Shown: piece after piece, positions 35,196-42,892 of the stretch
How the letters are laid out: the number at the start of each line of letters is the position of its first letter
Position numbering within the stretch: position 1 is the first letter of the stretch
NCBI GenBank assembly: GCA_934167695.1
Contig: CAKPLP010000009.1
Coordinates: 1 to 50,962 of the forward strand
DNA length: 50,962 nucleotides
Reading direction: 5' to 3'
Source of the DNA: an uncultured Bacilli bacterium
GTDB lineage: Bacteria; Bacillota_I; Bacilli_A; RF39; UBA660
Notes under the pieces: model-generated
Seen by the model: the letters and a program-made list of their open reading frames with translations, nothing else
Told to the model about the DNA's origin: nothing
Databases searched by the model: none
Position numbers and translations under genes: made by a program

Positions 35196-35476
35196 TTATT
35201 ACAACTCCTTTTATTTGTTAATACTGATAATTCTTTATTTATTTGTAAAATAATATAGTTTAGTTCGTTTTCTAAATGCTTAGCTTTTCTTAATTTATCA
35301 TTCATAATTAGCTTCTCTTTAATGGCTTCATCACTAGTTTGATGATATTTTTTTATTAAATTAACTAATTCACTATCGTTTTTAATTATTTTATACTGTT
35401 CTTTTAAAGATACAATAGTATTTTCTTCTTGTAATTTATCTTCAAAATCTAATATTAAATTATATAAATCATTCAT
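35192..35476 (-). CDS. ylbF: YlbF/RicF-family regulator
   Basis: 94-residue helical protein of the Com_YlbF family. In Bacillus YlbF (RicF) with RicA and RicT forms the Fe-S Y-complex that directs RNase Y and affects sporulation, competence and biofilm. The start MNDLYNLILDFEDKL at 35476 follows AAGGAGC; the longer frame begins inside the upstream terminator. Middle segment DSELVNLIKKYHQTSDEAI. Overlaps rsmD by 4 nt. Confidence 0.82.
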   Translation of the reverse strand: MNDLYNLILDFEDKLQEENTIVSLKEQYKIIKNDSELVNLIKKYHQTSDEAIKEKLIMNDKLRKAKHLENELNYIILQINKELSVLTNKRSCNK

Positions 35477-35505
35477 TTTTAGCTCCTTATATAAATTAAT
35501 TTTAA

Positions 35506-35538
35506 TAAAAAACACCCAAACAAATTGTTCAGGTGTTT
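35506..35538 (-). terminator. Terminator ending the small RNA / ylbF leader
   Basis: On the minus strand AACACCTGAACA pairs with TGTTTGGGTGTT (one G-U, one mismatch), followed by TTTTTTATT. It lies 30 nt before the ylbF start codon, so it is either an sRNA terminator or an attenuator. Confidence 0.85.
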
Positions 35539-35593
35539 ATGAAGGTGATACGCACAAACAATGTATCTCCCTTATGAGCTTAAACATTGCTCA
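35506..35593 (-). ncRNA. Candidate small structured RNA or attenuator leader upstream of ylbF
   Basis: Between ylbE and ylbF, about 90 nt behind its own promoter (TTGCAA at 35624-35629, 17-nt spacer, TATATAAT) and ending in the terminator hairpin. Hairpin 1: TGAGC/GCTCA (35575-35593) with a 9-nt loop. Hairpin 2: AAGG-GA-GATAC / GTATC-A-CCTT (35542-35573). GCAATGT in hairpin 1 can instead pair with ACATTGT in hairpin 2 (35584-35590 with 35558-35564), destroying both. It matches no RNA class I know (not SRP RNA, tmRNA, T-box or preQ1). Confidence 0.5.
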
Positions 35594-35644
35594 CACATAT
35601 TATATAACAAATTTCGACATAATTTGCAAGCTTTTTTTTAAAAT

Positions 35645-35866
35645 TTATTTTAAAACTGATAATAAGTTTGAAACAAAACTAATATTTTCCCCTATTTTTT
35701 GAATTTTATCGCTTGTAGTTAATTTATAATCTTTTTTCATGGCTTCCTCCATTTCTTTTAAATATATTGGGTTTCTATTTAAATATTTGTACCAATATGA
35801 GTGTTCTTTTAAGTATCTTTTTAAGTCTGGGTTATTATTAATTATGATTCTTGTTTGAACCTGCAT
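35645..35866 (-). CDS. ylbE: YlbE-like protein
   Basis: 73 residues with the YlbE pattern: NNPDLKRYLKEHSYWYKYLN, then RNPIYLKEMEEAMKKDYKLT and a C-terminal helix. The family has no known function but is conserved next to ylbD and ylbF in Bacillus, as here. It starts 2 nt after ylbD stops, so the two are co-translated. Confidence 0.75.
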   Translation of the reverse strand: MQVQTRIIINNNPDLKRYLKEHSYWYKYLNRNPIYLKEMEEAMKKDYKLTTSDKIQKIGENISFVSNLLSVLK

Positions 35867-35868
35867 TT

Positions 35869-36255
35869 TTAGTCCTCAAAGTATTTGTACATTGGCCTTG
35901 GCTCATAAGAATTTGTAATTCCTTTCGATGCAGCACCTATTCCCATATCTTGTAAAAGCCCTATTGTTTTTTGCATATTACTAATACCCTTTTGTACGGT
36001 TTCTAAATCAACACTCTTTATTGTATTAATCAAATCATTAATTGTAGCATCTTTTAATGGTTTATTTTGAGTTGTACTACTTGTGCTATTTGTATTTAAT
36101 TGAGACTCTGAAAAATACTCATTCCAAACATTACTTTTTTCACCATATATATCATATAATTCATATAATTTTTGCCATGTAGTTTGATTGTTATTTACAA
36201 ATGTTGCTAGTTCGGGATGAATTCTAGCAAAATTTTTAAAATTCTCTTTAGACAT
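35869..36255 (-). CDS. ylbD: YlbD-type putative spore coat protein
   Basis: 128 residues: a conserved N-terminus (FKNFARIHPELATFVNNNQT, WQKLYELYDIYGE) matching the YlbD pattern of a KHP-type motif followed by WQxLYE, then a Ser/Thr/Asn linker and a C-terminal helical repeat-like part ending in YEPRPMYKYF. YlbD is annotated as a coat protein in Bacillus on limited evidence. First gene of ylbD-ylbE. Confidence 0.68.
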   Translation of the reverse strand: MSKENFKNFARIHPELATFVNNNQTTWQKLYELYDIYGEKSNVWNEYFSESQLNTNSTSSTTQNKPLKDATINDLINTIKSVDLETVQKGISNMQKTIGLLQDMGIGAASKGITNSYEPRPMYKYFED

Positions 36256-36301
36256 ATAACCACCTATAAAATTATATGCATGATTATTAAAAAAAGACTT
36301 A

Positions 36302-38824
36302 TTAATTTAGAAAGTCATCTATAGTTAGTAAACGACTATCTATATCATCTAAGTCTATTTTATCTTTTTTTGGTATTTCTTTTTCAATATTTTCTTCTTT
36401 ATTTTCTAGCCTTTGTAATTCTGTGAAGATAAAAACATTTTGAATATCTTCTTTAATTAATTCTTTTCCTGTAGAGTATCTATCTAATATTGGTAATTCT
36501 GTTATTTTTAATTCTGTTATAGTACTGTTTTTTAAACCTATGTGTTTTTTGCTATCTTCTATAAATGTTTTTAATACTCTATATGGATTTGTTTTTACTT
36601 CACGTATTATTAATAAACCTTTTCTTGATCTTGTTGACAAATCAAATTCACTTAATTTTACTCTTTTTCCTGTTTTATTTTCTGTTATTACTATTAAGTA
36701 TTCATCTTCATTGTATGAGAAGTTGTTTACACTTACTACATTATCTTCTTTTAACATGATTCCTTTTACACCAGCAGCTTTTACTCCTACTATAGGGATT
36801 TCAGTTGTTTTAAATGCTAAACCATAACCTTTTCTTGTTGATATGAAGACATTTTCTTTAGTTTCCTTGAAAGCGGCAATTAGTTTATCGTCATCTTTTA
36901 ACTTCATACAGCTAGTTGGCTTAGAATAACGACTTAATTTAAAGTTTTTAAGTTCACTTCTTTTTATCATACCATTTTTACTTGCTAGGATGATATTGTC
37001 ATCTGATGAAAAATCGTATGCTGGTACACATGATATTATTTCTTCATCTTCACTTATTGGTATTAAATTGCTAATATGTTTTCCCATATCTTTCCATTTA
37101 CCATCTGGTATTGTATGTACTGGAATATGTAAATAATTACCAAGAGATGTGAAAACCAATAATGTATCTAGGGTATTCATTTCATATTGACCTATTATAA
37201 AGTCGTTTTCTTTTAAGGTAGGATTATCTGTTGTTGCTTGATAACTTCTAAAGCTTGTTCTTTTTATGTAACCATCCTTTGTTAACATAACAATAACATC
37301 TTCTTTTGGAATCATTTCTGTAGTGTCTATTTTTATTTCAGTAATTTCATCTTTTATTTCAGTTAATCTTGGTGTTGGATATTCTTCCTTTATTTTCTTT
37401 AAATCTTGTTTCATAACATTTTTTAATGCTGTTTCACTACTTAATATTTTTGTTAGTCCTTCTACAATTTTTGAAAGCTTTTGCATTTCTTCTTGCAATT
37501 CTACTACATCTGTATTTGTTAGTCTATATAATTGTAAAACAACGATGGCTTCTGCTTGCTCATAAGTAAAATCAAAATTATTTACTAAATTATCTTTGGC
37601 ATCTGCTTTATTTTTACTACCTCTAATTGTTTTTATAACTTCATCTAGAATTGAAAGACATTTAATTAAGCCTTCTACTATGTGAAGTCTTTTTTTTGCG
37701 GTTGCTAGATCAAAGTTTGTTCTTCTAGTTACAACTTCCTTTTGATGAGCTATAAAAGCATCTAAAAGACCTGCTAAACCTAATTGTCGAGGACATTTAT
37801 TGACGATTGTGATCATATTAAAATTATAACTAGATTGCATATCTGTATTTTTAAATAGGTAATTTAAAATTAAGTCTTTATTGGCACCTTTTTTTAAATC
37901 AATAGCAATTCTAACATCTTGGGCAGATTCATCACGTACTTCGACAATTCCATCTATTTTTTTATCTATTCTTATATCATCAATTTTCTTTACTAATAAA
38001 GCTTTATTTACCTCAAATGGTATTTCTGTAATTATTATGGATGTTTTTCCTGATTTTTCTTCAAATAAGGTTTTTGCTCTTACTATTATTTTTCCTCGAC
38101 CACTTGTGTAAGCATCTATTAACCCTTTTTTTCCTTCTATAATGGCACCAGTAGGAAAGTCTGGACCTTTTACAAAAGTCATTAATTCATCTAAAGTACA
38201 TTCTGGATTGTCAATTCTATAAATAGTAGCATCAATTACTTCTGTTAAGTTGTGTGGCGGTATATTAGTTGCATAACCTGCGGATATTCCTGTTGCACCA
38301 TTTACTAAAAGTGCAGGAAATCTAACTGGCATTACTGTTGGTTCTGTTCTAGAATCATCAAAGTTTGGTGCAAATTCTACGGTATCTTTATCGATGTCTT
38401 TAACCATTTCATTACTTATTTTTGAAAGTCTGGCCTCTGTATAACGATAAGCAGCTGGGCTATCTCCATCGATACTACCATTATTACCATGCATATCAAT
38501 AAATGGCAATCTAGCTTTCCAATTTTGACTCATACGTACCATTGCATCATAAATAGATGTGTCACCATGTGGATGGTATTTACCTATAACATCTCCTACT
38601 GTTGAAGCACTTTTTTTGTAAGGATGATCAAAGGTGTTTTTTTCGTGATACATAGAGTATAAAATTCTTCTTTGAACGGGTTTTAAACCATCTCTAGCGT
38701 CCGGTATAGCACGTTCTTGAATTATATATTTAGAGTAACTACCAAAACGTTCCCCCATGATATCTTCAAGAGTATATTCTTTTATTTTTTCTATTATTTC
38801 TTGTGTTTCTGTTTTTTTTGCCAT
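36302..38824 (-). CDS. parC: DNA topoisomerase IV subunit A
   Basis: Breakage-rejoining subunit of the decatenase. 840 residues. ParC rather than GyrA by IIQERAIPDARDGLKPVQRR, HGNNGSIDGDSPAAYRYTEA and the missing GyrA box. The active-site Tyr is in AAYRYTEA. The quinolone-determining segment reads KYHPHGDTSIYDAM, with Thr where many Gram-positive ParC proteins have Ser. The C-terminal beta-pinwheel (about 490-800) is complete. It follows parE by 15 nt. Confidence 0.95.
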   Translation of the reverse strand: MAKKTETQEIIEKIKEYTLEDIMGERFGSYSKYIIQERAIPDARDGLKPVQRRILYSMYHEKNTFDHPYKKSASTVGDVIGKYHPHGDTSIYDAMVRMSQNWKARLPFIDMHGNNGSIDGDSPAAYRYTEARLSKISNEMVKDIDKDTVEFAPNFDDSRTEPTVMPVRFPALLVNGATGISAGYATNIPPHNLTEVIDATIYRIDNPECTLDELMTFVKGPDFPTGAIIEGKKGLIDAYTSGRGKIIVRAKTLFEEKSGKTSIIITEIPFEVNKALLVKKIDDIRIDKKIDGIVEVRDESAQDVRIAIDLKKGANKDLILNYLFKNTDMQSSYNFNMITIVNKCPRQLGLAGLLDAFIAHQKEVVTRRTNFDLATAKKRLHIVEGLIKCLSILDEVIKTIRGSKNKADAKDNLVNNFDFTYEQAEAIVVLQLYRLTNTDVVELQEEMQKLSKIVEGLTKILSSETALKNVMKQDLKKIKEEYPTPRLTEIKDEITEIKIDTTEMIPKEDVIVMLTKDGYIKRTSFRSYQATTDNPTLKENDFIIGQYEMNTLDTLLVFTSLGNYLHIPVHTIPDGKWKDMGKHISNLIPISEDEEIISCVPAYDFSSDDNIILASKNGMIKRSELKNFKLSRYSKPTSCMKLKDDDKLIAAFKETKENVFISTRKGYGLAFKTTEIPIVGVKAAGVKGIMLKEDNVVSVNNFSYNEDEYLIVITENKTGKRVKLSEFDLSTRSRKGLLIIREVKTNPYRVLKTFIEDSKKHIGLKNSTITELKITELPILDRYSTGKELIKEDIQNVFIFTELQRLENKEENIEKEIPKKDKIDLDDIDSRLLTIDDFLN

Positions 38825-38839
38825 TATTTCACCTTACTT

Positions 38840-40750
38840 CTATTTAATTTTATAATTATCCTCTAGAGAGAATTCAACGTTTTCTTCAATCCATTCCTTA
38901 CGAGGTGCTACATCATCTCCCATAAGTACACTTACTCTTTTTTCTGCTAGTTGAGCATCCTCGATATTTACTCTTATTAGTGTTCTAGTCCCCGGCTGCA
39001 TTGTTGTTTCACATAATTGATCAGCATTCATTTCACCAAGTCCTTTATATCTTTGAACCTCACACTTACCTTTTTTTGTTTTTTCTTGCATTTCTTCTAT
39101 TGTATAAGCATACTCTACTGGTTTATTTTTACCATAATCAATTTTAAAAAGTGGTGGTAATGCTATATATAGTCTTCCATCTTCAATTAAAGGTCTCATG
39201 AAACGATAGAAAAATGTTAAAAGTAAACACTGAATGTGTCCTCCGTCTTCATCGGCATCGCTCATTATGATTACTTTATTATATTCACAATCTTTAATAT
39301 CAAAACTTGCACCACATCCAGCTCCGATTGTATAAATCATTGTATTTATTTCTTCGTTTTTTAATATATCATCCATTTTAGCTTTTTCTGTATTAATTAC
39401 TTTACCGCGTAATGGTAATATGGCTTGATAACGTCTATCTCTTCCTTGTTTTGCACTTCCACCTGCTGAATCACCTTCTACTAAAAATAGTTCTTTTTTT
39501 GTTTTATCTTTTGATTGTGCTGGGGTTAATTTACCTGATAAAGCTCTTTCTTTTGGACTACTTTTTTTACCTTTTCTTGCTTCTTCTCTGGCTTTTCTTG
39601 CAGCTTCACGTGCTAACTTGCTTTTTAATGATTTATTAATAATCTCGGTTGCGATAGCATTGTTTTCTTCTAAGAATAATTTTAATTGTTCACTAGTGAT
39701 TGTATCAACTGCATTTCTTGCTTCCGGTGTACCTAGTTTACCTTTTGTTTGACCTTCAAATTGTAGTAAAGCTTCTGGTATTTTTAATGAAATAACCGCT
39801 GTCAAACCTTCTCTTACATCACTACCATCTAGGGAAGTTTCTTTTCCTTTTATAAAACCATTAGTTTTAGCATAGTCATTAAAAACTCTTGTTAGAGCTG
39901 TTTTGAAACCAACTTCATGTGAACCCCCGTCTATTGTTTTAACATCATTTACAAATGAAACAATATTTTCACTGTATGTATCAGTGTATTGCATAGCTAT
40001 TTCTACTTCAATATCATCTTTGGAACCAGTTAAGTTTAAAACTTTATGTAAAACATTTTTTCCCTTATTGATATATTCTACAAATTCTTCAATTCCTCTT
40101 TTATAACAAAATTTAGCTTCTCTTTGATCTGCTTCATCAATTACTTCTATAGTGATTCCTTTTAATAAAAATGCTGATTCTTGCATTCTTTCACAAATTG
40201 TTGTGTATGAGAATGAAGTTGTTTGGAAAATTTCTGAATCTGGTAGGAAACGAATAGTTGTTCCTGTTTTATTTGTTGTTCCTATTTTCTTTAATGGAAC
40301 CGTAACTTCTCCACCGTTTTCACAACGCATATAGTATATACCTTTATCTTTATAAATGGTGGCTTCTAAATATTTTGATAATGCATTTACAACGCTTGCT
40401 CCTACACCGTGTAGACCACCAGAAACTTTATAACCTGAATTTTCAAATTTTCCTCCTGCGTGAAGAATAGTTAAAATTACTTCTGGAGTTGGCTTTCCAG
40501 ATGAGTGCATTCCTACTGGCATTCCACGACCATGGTCTTCTACACTTACTGATTTATCTGAGTGAAGAGTAATTTTGATATAATCTCCAAAGCCATTTAT
40601 AGCTTCGTCTATAGAGTTATCTACAATTTCCCATACTAAATGATGAAGGCCTTTCTTATCAGTAGAACCAATATACATACCTGGTCTTTTTCTAACTGCT
40701 TCTAGTCCTTCTAATATTTTTATTGAATCATCATCATACTTTAATGCCAT
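38840..40750 (-). CDS. parE: DNA topoisomerase IV subunit B
   Basis: ATPase subunit of topoisomerase IV. 636 residues from MALKYDDDSIKILEGLEAVR (RBS TAGGAGTG selects 40750, not the upstream in-frame GTG). GHKL ATPase motifs: EIVDNSIDEAINGF, DHGRGMPVGMH and GGLHGVGASVVNALS; TOPRIM motifs LFLVEGDSAGGSAKQGRDR and MSDADEDGGHI; C-terminal RYKGLGEMNADQL. Paired with parC downstream. Confidence 0.96.
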   Translation of the reverse strand: MALKYDDDSIKILEGLEAVRKRPGMYIGSTDKKGLHHLVWEIVDNSIDEAINGFGDYIKITLHSDKSVSVEDHGRGMPVGMHSSGKPTPEVILTILHAGGKFENSGYKVSGGLHGVGASVVNALSKYLEATIYKDKGIYYMRCENGGEVTVPLKKIGTTNKTGTTIRFLPDSEIFQTTSFSYTTICERMQESAFLLKGITIEVIDEADQREAKFCYKRGIEEFVEYINKGKNVLHKVLNLTGSKDDIEVEIAMQYTDTYSENIVSFVNDVKTIDGGSHEVGFKTALTRVFNDYAKTNGFIKGKETSLDGSDVREGLTAVISLKIPEALLQFEGQTKGKLGTPEARNAVDTITSEQLKLFLEENNAIATEIINKSLKSKLAREAARKAREEARKGKKSSPKERALSGKLTPAQSKDKTKKELFLVEGDSAGGSAKQGRDRRYQAILPLRGKVINTEKAKMDDILKNEEINTMIYTIGAGCGASFDIKDCEYNKVIIMSDADEDGGHIQCLLLTFFYRFMRPLIEDGRLYIALPPLFKIDYGKNKPVEYAYTIEEMQEKTKKGKCEVQRYKGLGEMNADQLCETTMQPGTRTLIRVNIEDAQLAEKRVSVLMGDDVAPRKEWIEENVEFSLEDNYKIK

Positions 40751-40875
40751 TATTAACACTCCTATCTACTACTTATTATACTAAAAAAAAGAATTTCACG
40801 ATATTTATTTTACAGTTTTTTACAAGCAAAAGCTTAACCATACTTATATATAGTATCATATTTAAATGATATAAG

Positions 40876-40911
40876 CAAAGAAAAAGAGCATTAAATTATA
40901 CCTTATGCTCT
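40876..40911 (-). terminator. Terminator after the ComN-like gene
   Basis: On the minus strand AGAGCAT pairs with ATGCTCT around a 10-nt loop, then TTTTCTTT. The stem includes the stop codon. It isolates the rbgA-to-comN gene group from parE. Confidence 0.75.
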
Positions 40912-41148
40912 AGTTTTACTATTTATATATTTTTCTAGTGAATTTATATCTACATGCATAATTTCATGCACAATATCCGCTAATGTTAAATTTTTGCTCC
41001 TAACAAAAACTGCTGTTGATAGAAAATCCCAAATGTTTTTTTCTTCTATATTTTTATAACCTAATCTTTTTAATTCAGAAGTTTTTGCTGATAAAGCTGG
41101 GTATACTCTTTTATATAATTCTTCTATGGAATTAAATTCTATTTTCAA
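40903..41148 (-). CDS. ComN-like post-transcriptional regulator
   Basis: 81 residues. The pattern LYKRVYPALSAKTSELKRLG, YKNIEEKNIWDFL, LTLADIVHEIM is that of the small ComN family, whose Bacillus member controls comE mRNA accumulation at the division site. I place the start at a TTG (41148), since AGAGGTAATGAT is a good RBS right before it; the ATG at 41166 has no RBS and overlaps xerC by 14 nt. Its presence with the ComGA-like ATPase and prepilins elsewhere in the window is suggestive of a competence-type system. Confidence 0.65.
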   Translation of the reverse strand: MKIEFNSIEELYKRVYPALSAKTSELKRLGYKNIEEKNIWDFLSTAVFVRSKNLTLADIVHEIMHVDINSLEKYINSKTRA

Positions 41149-41152
41149 ATCA

Positions 41153-42076
41153 TTACCTCTTTTCATTTTTACTGTTTATTTTGGCTCTTGGGAATACATT
41201 AAAATATACTTCTTTTAGGTGATCTGTTGTTACATGGGTATATATTTGAGTGGCTGAAATACTTTCATGGCCTAATAATTTTTGAACACTTAAAATATCA
41301 CAACCTTCATTTAATAAATGAGTTGCAAATGAATGTCTTAACATATGAGGAGAAATATTTTTATTTAGAGTTGTCTTTTTAATAATTCTATTCAGTATAT
41401 CTCTGACTCCACGTTCTGTTAATTTGGTAGATTTATTATTAATAAATAAATAGTCTAAATTGTTTTTATTAATTTTCTTATAACCGTCCTGTAGATAAAT
41501 TTTTAATATATCTTCTGCATATTCACCAAAATGTGTAATTCTCTCTTTATTTCCTTTTCCTAAAATAATTATTGTTCTTTCCTCTAAATTAATATCATTT
41601 AATTTTATATTTACTAATTCTCCTACTCTTACTCCTGTTGCATACAATAATTCTAATATAAGAGAGTCTCTTTGACCAAACGATGTTTTTGTATCAGGAA
41701 TACTAAATAATTGTTCTAGTTCATTATATTCAAAATATCTAGGCAAACGTTTCTCTTTTTTAGGACCTGCGACATAATTAAACGGATTTTTTTCAATTAT
41801 ATTTTTAAATATTAAATAATTATAAAAACTTCTTATTGCAGATAAATTTCGACATATTGATGAATTTTTTTCGTTTTTTTCTTCCTTTAAATACATTAGA
41901 TATAGACGAATATCACTGTATTCTACATTAGAATATTTCAAATTTTCTTTTTGTAAATAAATCCTAAAAGTATTTAAATCTTCTTTATAACTGGTTACTG
42001 TATAATTGGAGTAATTTCTTTGATAAGTTAAATAATCTAAAAAACTGATTATGTTTTTATCTTCTTCGTTCTTCAT
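41153..42076 (-). CDS. xerC: Tyrosine recombinase XerC-type
   Basis: 307 residues. Catalytic residues complete: Arg150 (ATGVRVGEL), Lys in LGKGNKERI, His244 and Arg247 (HMLRHSF), His270 (LGHESIS), Tyr279 (IYTH). Partner of XerD at 17225-18127. I call it XerC because in Bacillus xerC (codV) lies downstream of topA, as here (with one unknown gene between). It overlaps that unknown gene by 20 nt, so translation is coupled. Confidence 0.9.
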   Translation of the reverse strand: MKNEEDKNIISFLDYLTYQRNYSNYTVTSYKEDLNTFRIYLQKENLKYSNVEYSDIRLYLMYLKEEKNEKNSSICRNLSAIRSFYNYLIFKNIIEKNPFNYVAGPKKEKRLPRYFEYNELEQLFSIPDTKTSFGQRDSLILELLYATGVRVGELVNIKLNDINLEERTIIILGKGNKERITHFGEYAEDILKIYLQDGYKKINKNNLDYLFINNKSTKLTERGVRDILNRIIKKTTLNKNISPHMLRHSFATHLLNEGCDILSVQKLLGHESISATQIYTHVTTDHLKEVYFNVFPRAKINSKNEKR

Positions 42077-42872
42077 CTTCTAAATCTAAAAAATAATCTC
42101 CCATACCATGATAGTTATTTTTATTGTTATTTTCTGCTATGATTCTTTTTTTACTATAAGACTTATCCACTTTATTTAGCTTACTAGACTTTATTACATC
42201 AATATTTTCTTTTACTATTTCTATATTATTTTTCTTTGTTGTTGTATATAGTCCTTTATCTCTTTCTAAATACTCATCAATTAATCTAATATGGTAGTAT
42301 GATGATGGTGTTGTTGATTTTGTAGTTTTATCATAACCTTTAATTAATTCATCGTGAACAATTTTTACTAATTTATTATATTTACTTAAACTTGATTGAG
42401 TTTCATTTTTACTTCCTATAAGACTTAATTGCCTTTTTAGACTTATTAAATGATAGTGATGGTAATTGAATTCAGTCTCTAATATAAAACTATATTCTCT
42501 AAATAAACTTAAAATAATATCATTATTATTTATATTTTTTAAACATCTAACAATAGCATTTACCGTTTTTTGAGGATCTAATTTAACTTTATCCTTTTTA
42601 TATAAGACTCTTAATTTTCGAAAATCATTATTTTGATCATAATAAGTTAAAACAAGATGACCATTTTTATCATTTTGATTGGTAATTTTATTGCGATAGT
42701 TACGATAATTCGTATAAAAAGTGGTTATATGATTACAGAATTGAGGGTCATCTCTTAATTCCTGTTGACTACAATATTTACTAGTTATTTTGTCTAATTC
42801 TTCTATTTCTAAATTTTCAATTAAATTTAAGTATACATTTTTAGAGTAAAAAAGAGTTAAATTAGCTTTCAT
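42057..42872 (-). CDS. Conserved-context protein of unknown function between topA and xerC
   Basis: 271 residues from the ATG at 42872 (RBS AGGTGTATAAT). No family recognised. Predominantly helical and basic, no signal peptide or membrane helix. Visible features: an aromatic/charged stretch CNHITTFYTNYRNYRNKITN, a strand-like LVLTYYDQNNDFRKLRVLYK, a His/Tyr cluster ETEFNYHHYHLISLKRQL, and an Asn/Lys-rich linker before the acidic C-terminus GDYFLDLEDEERRR. It sits 20 nt from topA and overlaps xerC, so it is in their operon and may act in DNA topology or recombination, but this is context only. Confidence 0.6.
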   Translation of the reverse strand: MKANLTLFYSKNVYLNLIENLEIEELDKITSKYCSQQELRDDPQFCNHITTFYTNYRNYRNKITNQNDKNGHLVLTYYDQNNDFRKLRVLYKKDKVKLDPQKTVNAIVRCLKNINNNDIILSLFREYSFILETEFNYHHYHLISLKRQLSLIGSKNETQSSLSKYNKLVKIVHDELIKGYDKTTKSTTPSSYYHIRLIDEYLERDKGLYTTTKKNNIEIVKENIDVIKSSKLNKVDKSYSKKRIIAENNNKNNYHGMGDYFLDLEDEERRR

Positions 42873-42892
42873 ATTATACACCTGCTTTTTTA

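Noticed and set aside
35506..35593. SRP RNA, 6S RNA or tmRNA
   Set aside because: No GGAAG(G)AGCA-type SRP tip loop, too short for 6S or tmRNA, and no tag ORF or tRNA-like ends.
38560..38600. Thr in place of Ser in the ParC quinolone-determining region (HPHGDTSIYD) as a resistance mutation
   Set aside because: Thr is a conservative natural variant at this position; without strain comparison there is no reason to call resistance.
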